Below, in pieces: positions 1 through 8,970 of a stretch of DNA of 64,000 nucleotides. The DNA comes from Burkholderiales bacterium (lineage in GTDB: Bacteria > Pseudomonadota > Gammaproteobacteria > Burkholderiales > Burkholderiaceae_C): NCBI GenBank assembly GCA_029268225.1, contig JAJUGJ010000009.1:51707-115706 (forward strand), in the 5' to 3' direction. The translations under genes were made by a program, and so were the position numbers. A model generated the notes under the pieces. The model was not told where the DNA came from. It worked only from the letters and a program-made list of their open reading frames with translations, and made no database searches. Each line of letters starts with the position of its first letter. Position 1 is the stretch's first letter.

Positions 1-1
1 G

Positions 2-478
2 CTGTTTCGCAACTCCAATGCCGAAACCAAGACTGAGACCGAGAAGTCGTTTCAGCTCGGCATGGTGGCCATGAGCCATACCGTGCTGATGGCAATCCGG
101 GCCGTGAGCTTTGTCGTGATCCTCATCATCATGGCCGTGATGGCCAACACCATGACCATGACCGCCCGAGAGCGCCTGGCCGAGTACGCCACGCTCAAGG
201 CCCTGGGCTTTTCGCCCGCCTTCGTGGTCAAGCTGCTGTTTGGCGAAAGCCTGATGATTGCCGTGATTGGCGGTGCCGCGGGCATCGCGCTCACCTTCCC
301 GCTCACCGCGGCCTTCGTGCAACAAACGGGCACCTTGTTCAAGGTCTTCGAGGTGTCGCAAACCACCTTGGTGTACCAGGCCCTGGCGGCCTTGGTGGTG
401 GGCCTGCTGGCCGCCGCCTGGCCGGCCTGGAAGATGTCGCGCATCGACATCGTGCAAGGCTTGCGCCACGTGGCCTGA
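2..478 (+). CDS. ABC transporter permease, FtsX/MacB type (C-terminal part)
   Basis: The frame is open from base 2, so this is the last 158 residues of a longer protein that begins before the window. The visible part has three hydrophobic segments in the order typical of the C-terminal FtsX domain (roughly residues 20-50, 78-100 and 122-145 of the fragment). Between the first two is the motif 'RERLAEYATLKALGFSP', a cytoplasmic loop characteristic of FtsX/MacB-like permeases. Twelve bases downstream a second permease of the same family begins, so the pair probably forms a heterodimeric permease with an ATPase encoded upstream, outside the window. The substrate cannot be told from the sequence. 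Confidence 0.85.
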   Translation: MFRNSNAETKTETEKSFQLGMVAMSHTVLMAIRAVSFVVILIIMAVMANTMTMTARERLAEYATLKALGFSPAFVVKLLFGESLMIAVIGGAAGIALTFPLTAAFVQQTGTLFKVFEVSQTTLVYQALAALVVGLLAAAWPAWKMSRIDIVQGLRHVA

Positions 479-489
479 GGCAGTACCCC

Positions 490-1656
490 ATGCGAGCGAT
501 TCCCCTGTCTTACGTGATGCGCAACCTGTGGGTGCGCCGGGTGACCACGGTGCTCACCGCCGGCGGCATGGCCCTGGTGGTGTTCGTGTTCGCCACCGTG
601 CTGATGATGAGCGAAGGCATCAGCGAGACCATGGTCGCCACCGGCCAGGACGACAACGTGGTGGTGATGCGCAAGGCGGCCGTCACCGAGATCAACTCCA
701 ACATCACACGCGACCAGGCCAACGCCATCGACACCCTGCCCGGCGTGGCCACCGACAATCTGGGCCGCAAGATGGTGTCGCGCGAGGTGGTGGTGCTCAA
801 CAACCTGCCCAAGCGCGACGGCACCATGGCCAATGTCATCATGCGTGGCATGTCGGAGTTCGGCATCAGCCTGCGACCTCAGGTGAAGCTGCTGGAGGGG
901 CGCATGTTCCGTCCTGGCACCTCCGAGATCGTGGCCGGCAAGGCCATCGCCAAGGGCTTTGCCGACGTCGAGGTGGGGCACACCCTGCACTTCGCGGGGC
1001 GCGACTGGACCGTGGTGGGCATCATGGACGCCGACCGCAGCGCCTTTGATTCGGAGCTGTGGGCAGACTCGCACCAGGCCATGCAGGCTTTCCGCCGCCC
1101 GGCTTACTCGACCATCTTGTTCCGCCTGTCGCGCCCCGATGCCTTGGAAGCCGCCCGCCAAGCTGTGGACGCCGACCCGCGCCTGCAACTCGACGTGAAG
1201 CGCGAGACGCAGTTCTACGCCGAACAGTCCGAATCGATGTCGCGCTTCATCAAGCTGCTGGGCATGTCCTTGTCGGTGATTTTTTCGATCGGGGCCATCG
1301 TGGGCGCCATGATCACCATGTTCGCGGCCGTGGCCTCACGGATTGGCGAGATCGGCACGCTGCGCGCGCTGGGTTTTCGCAAGGAAGCGGTGCTGATCGC
1401 CTTCCTGGGCGAGTCGCTGGGCCTGTCGCTGGTGGGCGGGCTGATCGGGTTGGGCGCGGCTTCGCTGCTGCAGAGCGTGGACGTGTCCACGGTGAACTAC
1501 GCCAACTTCTCGGAAATGGCCTTTCGCTTCCGCTTCACCGCCAGCGTGGCGTTCCAGACCCTGGCCTTTGCGCTGTTCATGGGCGTCGTCGGTGGCTTCA
1601 TCCCGGCCTGGCGGGCGGCACGCCTGAGCATCATCGAGTGTCTGCGCCAGGCTTGA
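490..1656 (+). CDS. ABC transporter permease, FtsX/MacB type
   Basis: A 388-residue protein with an N-terminal membrane segment (about 18-40), a large extracytoplasmic MacB-like periplasmic core domain (about 45-255), and three C-terminal membrane segments (about 262-285, 305-328, 350-378). The loop 'ASRIGEIGTLRALGFRKEA' after the second segment is the FtsX-family signature also seen in the partial permease upstream. It probably works with that permease and an unseen ATPase in export of, or mechanical action on, an envelope substrate. The stop codon overlaps the ribosome binding site of the following Crp/Fnr gene, so the regulator may be co-transcribed. Confidence 0.9.
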   Translation: MRAIPLSYVMRNLWVRRVTTVLTAGGMALVVFVFATVLMMSEGISETMVATGQDDNVVVMRKAAVTEINSNITRDQANAIDTLPGVATDNLGRKMVSREVVVLNNLPKRDGTMANVIMRGMSEFGISLRPQVKLLEGRMFRPGTSEIVAGKAIAKGFADVEVGHTLHFAGRDWTVVGIMDADRSAFDSELWADSHQAMQAFRRPAYSTILFRLSRPDALEAARQAVDADPRLQLDVKRETQFYAEQSESMSRFIKLLGMSLSVIFSIGAIVGAMITMFAAVASRIGEIGTLRALGFRKEAVLIAFLGESLGLSLVGGLIGLGAASLLQSVDVSTVNYANFSEMAFRFRFTASVAFQTLAFALFMGVVGGFIPAWRAARLSIIECLRQA

Positions 1657-1666
1657 GGAGCTTGCC

Positions 1667-2464
1667 TTGCCCACATCCGACCCCAAGCATTACCTGCCGG
1701 TGCTGCAAAAAAGTCTGTGGTTCAACGGGTTGCCAGCTGCGGCCGCACAAGACCTGCTCAGCGAAGCCACGGTGCTGCACCTGGGTGCAGGGCAGCAGCT
1801 GTTCCTGCGCGGTGACAGCTTCGACGGCATCTACTGCGTCCTGGAGGGAGGTCTGCGTGTCACCGGAATCGCCCCCAACGGACAAGAGAACCTGTTCAGC
1901 GTGATCTCGCCCCCCACCTGGTTTGGAGAAATCGCCTTCTTTGACGGCTTGCCACGCACACACGACGCACTGGCCGTGGGGCCCACGGTGCTTCTGAGGG
2001 TCTCTCCTGCGCGACTCCATGAACTGGTCCGCACCGACCCGCAGTGGAGCTTCCGGTTGGCGGTCTTGATGGCACAAAAAACCCGGTTGCTGTTCTTCGC
2101 GCTGGAAGCCATCGCGAGGTTGGACACGCAAGCCAGGCTCGCCCGCGTCATTGCGATGACGGTCACGCAAGGCGGCACGGCCATACCTGACCTCGTGGGC
2201 CGCATTTCCCCGCTGAATCAAGGCTCACTCGCAGAAACCCTGGGCGTGACGCGTCAAACCGTGGCCGCCGGACTGAAGGTGCTGCAAGACCAAGGCATCG
2301 TGAGCCTGAGCTACCGTCGGGTCACGGTAACCGACTGGCCACGCCTGTGTGAGATGGCCAAGATCGATGCCGAGTACCCGCCTCCTTCCCGGCAGCGCGA
2401 TGACACCCCTGCGAATGAGGGGGTGGCGCAGAACATGCTCCATCGAAAACCCGGAGATTGTTAA
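1667..2464 (+). CDS. Crp/Fnr family transcriptional regulator
   Basis: A 265-residue protein starting at TTG, chosen because AGGAG sits six bases upstream and the reading starts directly after the permease stop. Residues about 20-135 form a cyclic-nucleotide-binding-type beta-barrel ('LHLGAGQQLFLRGDSFDGIYCVLEGGLRV'-like pattern, key elements FLRGD and YCVLEG). Residues about 165-235 form a winged helix ('SLAETLGVTRQTVAAGL' recognition region). No N-terminal cysteine cluster is visible, so it is not a classic oxygen-sensing Fnr. It may control the permease genes upstream or the secreted beta-propeller gene downstream. The effector is unknown. Confidence 0.88.
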   Translation: MPTSDPKHYLPVLQKSLWFNGLPAAAAQDLLSEATVLHLGAGQQLFLRGDSFDGIYCVLEGGLRVTGIAPNGQENLFSVISPPTWFGEIAFFDGLPRTHDALAVGPTVLLRVSPARLHELVRTDPQWSFRLAVLMAQKTRLLFFALEAIARLDTQARLARVIAMTVTQGGTAIPDLVGRISPLNQGSLAETLGVTRQTVAAGLKVLQDQGIVSLSYRRVTVTDWPRLCEMAKIDAEYPPPSRQRDDTPANEGVAQNMLHRKPGDC

Positions 2465-2579
2465 ATACCGCACGTTATTCCAAACCTTGGCTGATCACCA
2501 TCGCGGCAGCCACTCGCGCCGACTGACTGCATTCACGGCGCCTGCTGGCGGTTCGCCCCCACAACCGAGGAAACATGGA

Positions 2580-3782
2580 ATGACCAACAGAAACCATCTT
2601 GCTGCAGCGGGCCGTGTGGCCCTCGCCTGTGTTGCTTTGCTCGCTGGCACCGCATCGACTCCGGCCTTCGCCCAATCCGCCAAGAAGATCCTGGTCGTGG
2701 GAGACTCCGCCGGCGGCACCCTGAGTTTCGTGGACGAAACATCGCTGAACAGGCTGGGTTACGTCAACGCCATCCCCGACCTCAAGGAACGCCTGGCCGA
2801 GATGGACATCATCCGGCGCGCGACCTACGAGGTCGCCAAAGCCACCAAAGGCGGCGACCGCTTCGTCGATGACATCGCCGTCTCGCTGGATGGCAAGACC
2901 GTCTTCATCTCGCGCTCGAACCTGTCGGACGTGATCGCCATCGACCTGAGCTCGCCTGATCACCGCATCCTCTGGCGCTTCCCGATCCCCGGCATCAACG
3001 CCGACCACATGGGCATCAGCCCCGATGGCAAACACATTGCGGTCTCGGCCACCAGCGCCGGCAACTTCTTCGTGATCGACACCGCCACCGGCAAGCAAGT
3101 CGCCAAGGTGCCGACCGGCGCCTTCCCGCACCAGAACGACTACTCGCCGGACGGCAAGTACATCTACAACTCCAGCCTGGGCATCATCCCCCTGCCCTAT
3201 GCCATGAACGCCCTCAAAGGCAAGAAGCAGATGACCGTGGTGGATGCCAAAACCTTCCAGGTGGTCAACAAGTGGACCTTGCCCTACGGCATTCGCCCGA
3301 ACGTCATCACCCGTGACGGCAAGATCACCTACCTGCAGATGTCTTACCTCAACGGCTACGCCAAGGTCGACATGGCCACCGGCAAGGTGCTCAACAAGGT
3401 CGAGATCCCGATGAGCGACTACGCCAAGGAACACTTCAAGACCAAGGACGACTATCCGCTGAACTCGGCCTTCCACGGCATGGCCATTAACGGCGCCGAG
3501 ACCAAGCTGTGCATGGCCGGCACGATCGACAACTACATCGTGGTCGCATCCGTGCCGTCCATGACGACCGATCGCATCCTCCCCTCCGGCTCCAAGCCCT
3601 ACTGGGCCAGCACCAGCTCGGACGGCAAGCGCTGCTACGTGTCCAACAGCGAAAGCAACGACCTGTCGGTGGTGGACTTCGAATCGGCCACCGAAGTGGC
3701 GCGTGTGAAGGTGGGCCAATACCCTCAGCGCAGTCGCCTGGCCACCGTGCCGCAGGCCATTCTCGACAACCTGAAAAACTGA
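2580..3782 (+). CDS. Secreted YncE/YVTN-type beta-propeller protein
   Basis: The ATG at 2580 is preferred over upstream in-frame starts because GAGGA lies just upstream and it gives a clean signal peptide (residues 1-29, ending 'TPAFAQS'). The 400-residue product carries repeated blades of the type 'ISPDGKHIAVSATSAGNFFV', 'YSPDGKYIYNSS' and 'SSDGKRCYVSNSESNDLSV', as in YVTN beta-propellers. It is expected to be periplasmic and to bind a protein or cofactor; no catalytic motif is recognised. It is followed after 69 bases by a metallo-beta-lactamase-fold gene, probably in one transcript. Similar beta-propeller/MBL pairs occur in some PQQ-dependent oxidation loci, but no dehydrogenase is seen here. 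Confidence 0.8.
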   Translation: MTNRNHLAAAGRVALACVALLAGTASTPAFAQSAKKILVVGDSAGGTLSFVDETSLNRLGYVNAIPDLKERLAEMDIIRRATYEVAKATKGGDRFVDDIAVSLDGKTVFISRSNLSDVIAIDLSSPDHRILWRFPIPGINADHMGISPDGKHIAVSATSAGNFFVIDTATGKQVAKVPTGAFPHQNDYSPDGKYIYNSSLGIIPLPYAMNALKGKKQMTVVDAKTFQVVNKWTLPYGIRPNVITRDGKITYLQMSYLNGYAKVDMATGKVLNKVEIPMSDYAKEHFKTKDDYPLNSAFHGMAINGAETKLCMAGTIDNYIVVASVPSMTTDRILPSGSKPYWASTSSDGKRCYVSNSESNDLSVVDFESATEVARVKVGQYPQRSRLATVPQAILDNLKN

Positions 3783-3851
3783 TCGCACTGACCTGGAGCT
3801 GGGGGCCAACGCCGCCAGCTCACAGGCATGCAATCCAGAGGAGAGCCCCCC

Positions 3852-4766
3852 ATGAAGACCATGTTGGCCCCATTGGTCGCAGCCATGGCCCTGTGCATGG
3901 GTGCACACCTGAGCCCGGCTCATGCTGAGAGCGTCAGACCGCCCCTGGCGGCGCCTGGCGTCATTCAGGTGCCGGGTGTCGAGCGCTACCAACTGGGAGA
4001 CACTGAGGTCTTTGCCTTGTCGGACCAACGCTTCGTCATCGATGCGGCTCCGTTCGCCAAGCTGCCGCAGAGCGAGTGGCCCCAGGCCATGGCACGCTCA
4101 TTCCAGACCGATCCAAGCCTGCACAGCGTGACGGCGTATGCGATTCGCCAAGGCAACACCGTGGTGCTGGTCAACGCGGGTCGCGGTGTGCGTCTGGGCG
4201 AGGATCTGGGACAGGTCGCACAGAACCTGAAGTCTGCGGGCATCTCTCCCGATGAGGTTCAGGCGGTGTTCCTGACCAATCTGCACGCGCACCAGGTCAG
4301 CGGCTTGCTGAGCCGCGACGAGCAGCGGCAGTTCAAGAACGCGCAACTCTATGCCTCTCCGGAGGCCATGGTCCACTGGCTCGCAGACCACCACTACGTT
4401 CAGGCCCCAGACCAAGAAAAGGTGGCCTTTGCCGCCACGATCACCAGCCTGATGCCGTATGTCAAATCCGGCAAGCTGCAGGCGGCTGACAGCGGCGTAT
4501 CGCTGGTGCGGGGTCTGAGCGTTTTGCCCCTTGCGGGCGGCGCACCGGGCTCCGTGGGCTACCTGATCGAGTCGGGAGGGCACAAGCTCTTGATCACCGG
4601 TGATTCGACTGCATCGGCTCGGGATCGCCGCCACGCCCTGTCCCAGGCCGCGAAGCAGCGCTGGATCGTGGCCGACGGCTTGGCGCCCTTTCCGGGCTTC
4701 GACCGCCGCCCCAAGAACGCGGAGGGCCAACTGAGTCAGGCACCTCGGGGCGTCGCGTCCAAGTGA
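3852..4766 (+). CDS. Periplasmic metallo-beta-lactamase-fold protein with degenerate metal site
   Basis: 304 residues; the ATG at 3852 has AGGAGA seven bases upstream and gives a signal peptide ending about 'SPAHA'. The fold is recognisable from 'NTVVLVNAGRGVRLGEDLGQV' (normally '..VDTG.G'), 'VQAVFLTNLHAHQVSGL' (normally THxHxDHxGG) and 'GGHKLLITGDST'. The metal-binding signature has become TNLHAHQ: the first His is Asn, the Asp is His and the last His is Gln. The later GHTPGH-type motif is 'GGAPGS' and the final ligand position also lacks His ('DGLAPFPG'). Inference: a non-hydrolytic relative of MBL-fold enzymes, perhaps a binding partner of the beta-propeller upstream. Confidence 0.75.
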   Translation: MKTMLAPLVAAMALCMGAHLSPAHAESVRPPLAAPGVIQVPGVERYQLGDTEVFALSDQRFVIDAAPFAKLPQSEWPQAMARSFQTDPSLHSVTAYAIRQGNTVVLVNAGRGVRLGEDLGQVAQNLKSAGISPDEVQAVFLTNLHAHQVSGLLSRDEQRQFKNAQLYASPEAMVHWLADHHYVQAPDQEKVAFAATITSLMPYVKSGKLQAADSGVSLVRGLSVLPLAGGAPGSVGYLIESGGHKLLITGDSTASARDRRHALSQAAKQRWIVADGLAPFPGFDRRPKNAEGQLSQAPRGVASK

Positions 4767-4815
4767 TCCCTCGCTGCCCCACTCCTTCATCACGTCACCT
4801 CACGCCTGCTGTTTC

Positions 4816-5364
4816 ATGATCAAGATCCAATCCACCCGCTTCTCCCTGCGTTGGCTTTCTCTGGCAGCGGCGGGCATCGGGCTCGCCGCCATGGGGCAGT
4901 TCTGGCTTGCCCCTGTCGAGGACGCTGTGGGCGGAACGGCCGCGCAGCAGTTCAGCGCCGCCCCGCTTCCGGCCAACCCTGGCGGCCAGGGGGCGGCCTT
5001 CGTGGCTTCGCCTGACACGACCACCGCCCCCCTGCACGCCCAAGGCAGCAACGAAGACGGCAGCACGGCCCTCGAAACAGGCATGGAGGACTGGCAGAAG
5101 CCCGAGAACGTGGCCCTGCGTGCCGAGCTTCAACGCTGGTACGACCACCGTGAAGAGACATCCCTGGAGCAACGTCGGGCCGATGCCAGCGCCCTGATGG
5201 CCAAGGTGGAGGCACGGCAAGCGGCGGGCAAGATCAATCAGACCAGTGCAGCCCTGGCCAAGCTGATGTTGTTGCAGGGCGCGCCCAGTGATGACCCTCA
5301 GCACGCGGCACGCCTGCAAGAAGTGATGACGCACCTGGCTGGGACACTCTCGTTTGGGGAGTGA
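4816..5364 (+). CDS. Hypothetical exported protein
   Basis: 182 residues with an N-terminal hydrophobic segment (about 13-31) that could be a signal peptide or anchor, an Ala/Gly/Pro/Thr-rich low-complexity stretch (about 40-80), and a charged helical C-terminal half ('LRAELQRWYDHREETSLEQRRADASALMAKVEAR'-like, rich in E, R, A). No family recognised. It lies 49 bases after the MBL-fold gene on the same strand and may belong to the same transcript. The end faces the convergent csaA gene only 26 bases away. Confidence 0.6.
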   Translation: MIKIQSTRFSLRWLSLAAAGIGLAAMGQFWLAPVEDAVGGTAAQQFSAAPLPANPGGQGAAFVASPDTTTAPLHAQGSNEDGSTALETGMEDWQKPENVALRAELQRWYDHREETSLEQRRADASALMAKVEARQAAGKINQTSAALAKLMLLQGAPSDDPQHAARLQEVMTHLAGTLSFGE

Positions 5365-5390
5365 CAGCCCGACCGGCAGCCCAGAGGACG

Positions 5391-5729
5391 CTACATCAGC
5401 CTGGTCCCCAGTGGGACCTCATGCTGGGGAACACACAATGACACGTGCCCGTTGGCTTGATGAAAGCCTGTGACCAAGCACTCTGACATGATGGGACCGA
5501 TCTGCTTGGGTGGAAAGTTGAGGACGGCCACCACCAACTGCCCCAAGAGGCTCTCAGGCAGATAGAGATCGGTGATCTGGGCGCTGGACTTGCGAACGCC
5601 AATCTCTGGTCCAAAGTCGATGTGCAGGATGTAAGCAGGTTTGCGCGCCTGATGAAAGGGCGCCGCACCAATGATGCGCCCCACACGCAGTTCGATCTTC
5701 GCGAAGTCGTTCCAATCAATGGTTGCCAT
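5391..5729 (-). CDS. csaA: CsaA-like tRNA-binding-domain protein
   Basis: 112 residues, the usual CsaA length. The start at 5729 (MATIDWNDFAK...) is chosen because GGAAGG lies six bases upstream and the extra N-terminal residues of a longer reading are not conserved in the family. The protein is a single OB-fold tRNA-binding domain of the EMAP/MetRS-C type: 'KIELRVGRIIGA', 'KPAYILHIDFG', 'SSAQITDLYLPESLLGQLVVAVLNF' and the C-terminal 'VPLGTRLM' match CsaA closely. CsaA homologues are described as dimeric chaperone-like or tRNA-binding proteins in the cytoplasm. It is monocistronic or follows the gene at 5759-6556 by 29 bases. Confidence 0.88.
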   Translation of the reverse strand: MATIDWNDFAKIELRVGRIIGAAPFHQARKPAYILHIDFGPEIGVRKSSAQITDLYLPESLLGQLVVAVLNFPPKQIGPIMSECLVTGFHQANGHVSLCVPQHEVPLGTRLM

Positions 5730-5758
5730 GCCTACCCTTCCGCTGGACGCCTCCATGA

Positions 5759-6556
5759 TCAGTCCTGGACAACTGCTTTTTCCATTGGGAAACCCTTAAT
5801 CCCCGGAAAGATGGAAAAAATCGACCCCTTGTAGCGCCCCTGAAAGGAGGTCACCTCCAGACCCGTGATCTCTCTCAACTGCAATGGTGGGGACTCGTAG
5901 GAATAGAAGTAACGACCGCTTTGTGCGCAAAGGGGGCACGAGGTTGAGTCATATGTAAAAACTTCTATGGGCGTCTTGTTTGAAACACCCGAAATGCGCT
6001 GCGCATGATATCCGCCCAGGATGACCCTTTTCACATCGACACCTGGACTCAACCTGACTTTCCAGTGCGTCTTGTCGTAGGCAGTGAAAGCCAGAACGAT
6101 CGGCCGGGATGTGTCGCTCACATCCACGTAAACCTCCTTTTCCAGTTTCTGCCCTGCATATCGTTTAAAGCACTGCTCCTTGTCGTCCCTGGACATCACC
6201 CCAGGATCGCCCTTCCCGCACTTGGCCCACCATGGTCGATCATCTCCACCGGGCGGCGTCTCCCCCTCATAAACACCAATCACGTGCAGGGCAGGAATGG
6301 GCGCTGCAAATTTCAAGTAAAGCAACTTCAAATCTTGATACTCTCGCTCCTTCTGCGTGTACGCCTCATCTTTAGCCTGAAGCTTGATGCGCACATCGGC
6401 GAGGTTCTTCTCAGTTTCCTGAAGTTTCTTGGCAGCGGCCTCCAATTCAATTTTCATGATTGCGATATGCTTCTCGCTGGACATGAAGTAAACGGAAAAG
6501 GCGACGCTCAGTGCGGCGACCATTACCCAAGGAAGAAACACTCGTAAACGGCCCAT
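5759..6556 (-). CDS. Membrane-anchored coiled-coil protein with CxxC motif, unknown function
   Basis: 265 residues from the ATG at 6556, which has GGAG upstream; an in-frame ATG nine codons earlier lacks a good ribosome binding site. Residues about 5-26 form a signal anchor. Residues about 30-80 are a charged heptad-like coiled coil ('ELEAAAKKLQETEKNLADV'). The rest is an extracytoplasmic globular domain with four scattered cysteines, including 'TSCPLCAQSG', a CxxC that could be a redox or metal site. No family recognised. The AT-richer codon use compared with neighbours hints at a less conserved or acquired gene. Confidence 0.65.
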   Translation of the reverse strand: MGRLRVFLPWVMVAALSVAFSVYFMSSEKHIAIMKIELEAAAKKLQETEKNLADVRIKLQAKDEAYTQKEREYQDLKLLYLKFAAPIPALHVIGVYEGETPPGGDDRPWWAKCGKGDPGVMSRDDKEQCFKRYAGQKLEKEVYVDVSDTSRPIVLAFTAYDKTHWKVRLSPGVDVKRVILGGYHAQRISGVSNKTPIEVFTYDSTSCPLCAQSGRYFYSYESPPLQLREITGLEVTSFQGRYKGSIFSIFPGIKGFPMEKAVVQD

Positions 6557-6741
6557 CAGCACTCCATATGAAGACACGCACATCCACCGCCAGCGGCACC
6601 ATGTATAACCTCTGCTTCACGATGACCGGGCGGAAGTGAGCGATGACGCTCGCAAAATTCAAAGCGCATCTGTGAACGTGCTCGTCATTTTGGGGCCTGC
6701 GCCACCGCAGGACGACGCAATCGGCGTAGCCTCGTGCTGCG

Positions 6742-7449
6742 TCAGACGGAGCCAACCGAATTGGCTTTGATTTGACGTCGCTGTTGGCGTACGCCAATGA
6801 AAGCCAACCCCATGCTGAAGAGCAGGTAGCTGGCCGGTTCTGGCACCGCTGAAATGACAGAACCAGTCAAAAACATCCGATACCTGTTGGGCTCATCGCC
6901 TTCAATGCCCCATTGCGGATAGCTGGAGTCATTGATGGCAAACACAGTACCACTGGAGGTCTCACCCTCGTCAGGCTGAAGCAACGTCAATGTACTTTTG
7001 CCTTGTGCGCCGAACAAGCCTGACCCAAAAATCAGACCATAATTTCCTGGCAAAAGATTGACATTGATCGATGCAAGATAGTCTGCACCAGAGGTAGGCG
7101 TAAAGACCGTATACGCAATGACGTTTTCCAGATACGTCAGATCACCAACGGGCAGGTCATTACCATCAAGATTGACGATTGCACCGAACACTGATCCTGC
7201 AGCGCCTGTGGTGCCGTCAAAACCAAATGCCCCGCCAAAATCATTGAAGTGCCCGCCCAAGGCGTCCACGCGCGTTTCTTCCTGAATGTTGAAAGAGACG
7301 CCAATAAACTGATCTTTGCTGATCAAGGAACCACAGCAACTGCTGTCGTCGAACGGGCCTGTTGCCGACTCAAAAAATATATTTTCGCTTGCACCTGCCG
7401 ACGCCCCCAAACCCATCATGAACAAAACGGTGAAAAGTAATTTTTTCAC
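6742..7449 (-). CDS. PEP-CTERM sorting-domain exported protein
   Basis: 235 residues starting with GTG at 7449, with GGAGG five bases upstream. There is an N-terminal signal peptide (about 1-20). The C-terminal tripartite sorting signal is 'VPEPASYLLFSMGLAFIGV' followed by basic residues RQQRR: a PEP motif, a hydrophobic segment and a positive tail. Such signals are recognised by exosortase/EpsH in biofilm-forming Gram-negative bacteria, so an exosortase should exist elsewhere in the genome. The mature domain, rich in Gly, Asp and aromatic residues, resembles beta-sandwich PEP-CTERM proteins and has no assigned function. Base composition is lower in GC than the surroundings. Confidence 0.88.
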   Translation of the reverse strand: MKKLLFTVLFMMGLGASAGASENIFFESATGPFDDSSCCGSLISKDQFIGVSFNIQEETRVDALGGHFNDFGGAFGFDGTTGAAGSVFGAIVNLDGNDLPVGDLTYLENVIAYTVFTPTSGADYLASINVNLLPGNYGLIFGSGLFGAQGKSTLTLLQPDEGETSSGTVFAINDSSYPQWGIEGDEPNRYRMFLTGSVISAVPEPASYLLFSMGLAFIGVRQQRRQIKANSVGSV

Positions 7450-7731
7450 AATGCCTCCCAGCGAATATGAAATATATTGAAATCCGACCCAAAATTGGGC
7501 AACATTGACTCTATCTGCAACATCGCTCTAAGGCAATCATCGCAATGGGGGGATACAAATACCAACCGTGATCACACGGATGAATGCAGATTTCCGTCCC
7601 CTTTGCGCACTGACCGGGGCGTGTCAATGCGCATGCCCGGGACCAAGCCAGGCATGCTTTGGGAGCACCCAATCAGGCGCCGAAAACAGGTGGATGCATG
7701 TAACGCACCAGATGCTCCCTCTTGATTTCCC

Positions 7732-8943
7732 TTATTGGCTCTCAATTGCCGCGCACAGTTGCTGACTCATGACCTCTGCCAATATGCTCAACCCCGTCTG
7801 AATCTCCTGCTCGGTGCTGTTGAGCCTTGGCATGAAGCGCAAGCAGTGCGGCCGCGCGGCGTTCACCAGCAAGCCTTGTTCGCGGCAAGACTGCACCACC
7901 TGGGCCGCGTTGTCGCTGCCAAGTTCCAGCGCCCACAACAAGCCCGCCCCGCGAACCTCACCCAGGCCGTACCGCTGCGCCAGCTCCAGCAAGCCTTCTT
8001 GCAACTGCTGCCCTCGCTCACGCACCTGCGACAAGAAGTCCGGCTGACTCAACTCCTGCAATACGGCCAAGCTGACCGCGCACATCAGCGGATTGCCGGC
8101 ATAGGTGCCGCCCTGGTCGCCATGCTCGAACACGCTGCAATGCTGCTGTGCCAACACCGCAGACATGGGCACGCCGCCTCCCAAACCTTTGCCCAAGGTC
8201 AGGATGTCGGGTTTCACGCCGTAATGCTGAAAGCCAAACAGCTCCCCCAGGCGGCCGCAACCGGTCTGCACCTCATCAAAAATCAGCAGCAGGCCACGCT
8301 CGTCGCACAACTGCCGTAGCGCCTGCAAAAACGCCTGCGAGGCTGGCCGCACCCCGGCTTCGCCCTGCACCGGCTCCAGCATGATGGCCACCGTGCGGTC
8401 GCTCAACACCCGGTGAACGGAATCCAGGTCGTTCAGCGTGGCCTTGGCAAAGCCCGGCATATTGGGCGGAAACAAGGCGTCCCACCCCGCTTTGCCGCTG
8501 GCCGCCATGGTCGCCAGGTTCCGTCCGTGAAACGCGTTGTCGAAGGTGATGATCTCGAACGCCGCACGCCCCCCTGTTCGCCCCCACTTGCGGGCCAGCT
8601 TGATCGCCCCTTCGTTGGCCTCCGCCCCCGTGCTGCCAAAGAAGACCTGATCGAACCCACTGAGCGCACACAGGCGCTCTGCCAACGCCAGCGACGGCAG
8701 GTTGTACAGCGCTGGGCTGGGCGTGAGCAGCTGGGTGGACTGTGACTGCAGCGCCTGGGTGATGACCGCTGGACAATGCCCCAGTGCATTGACCGCCCAG
8801 CCTTGCAACCAGTCCAGGTAGCGTCGACCAGCCTGGTCCCACAGCCACGCGCCTTCGCCGCGCACGAAGACCTCGGCGGGGCGTGCGGTGACAGACATCA
8901 GATGCTGGGACTGCTGTGGAGGTTGTGGCTGAACGGTGTTCAT
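7732..8943 (-). CDS. argD: Acetylornithine/ornithine-type aminotransferase (class III, PLP)
   Basis: 403 residues from ATG 8943. Class III aminotransferase features: 'GAWLWDQAGRRYLDW', 'FFGSTGAEANEGAIKLAR' (cofactor phosphate loop), 'ILEPVQGEAGV', 'LLIFDEVQTGCGRLG' (Asp to pyridine N) and 'DILTLGKGLGGGVPMSA' with the Schiff-base Lys. Length and motifs fit ArgD (N-acetylornithine to N-acetylglutamate semialdehyde), but ornithine- or succinylornithine-specific relatives cannot be excluded. The leader upstream contains a strong intrinsic terminator and an arginine-codon-containing small reading frame, which supports an arginine-pathway assignment. No other arg gene is adjacent. Confidence 0.82.
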   Translation of the reverse strand: MNTVQPQPPQQSQHLMSVTARPAEVFVRGEGAWLWDQAGRRYLDWLQGWAVNALGHCPAVITQALQSQSTQLLTPSPALYNLPSLALAERLCALSGFDQVFFGSTGAEANEGAIKLARKWGRTGGRAAFEIITFDNAFHGRNLATMAASGKAGWDALFPPNMPGFAKATLNDLDSVHRVLSDRTVAIMLEPVQGEAGVRPASQAFLQALRQLCDERGLLLIFDEVQTGCGRLGELFGFQHYGVKPDILTLGKGLGGGVPMSAVLAQQHCSVFEHGDQGGTYAGNPLMCAVSLAVLQELSQPDFLSQVRERGQQLQEGLLELAQRYGLGEVRGAGLLWALELGSDNAAQVVQSCREQGLLVNAARPHCLRFMPRLNSTEQEIQTGLSILAEVMSQQLCAAIESQ

Positions 8944-8970
8944 GGTCAAGGGCCTTTCATGCGGAGGGAC

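Noticed and set aside
3796..3821. Inverted repeat GAGCTGG/CCAGCTC after the beta-propeller gene
   Set aside because: No T-run on either strand and the next gene follows directly, so it is not called as a terminator.
2475..4028. Minus-strand frame opposite the beta-propeller gene
   Set aside because: Val/Gly/His/Asp-rich shadow of the propeller repeats with no start context.
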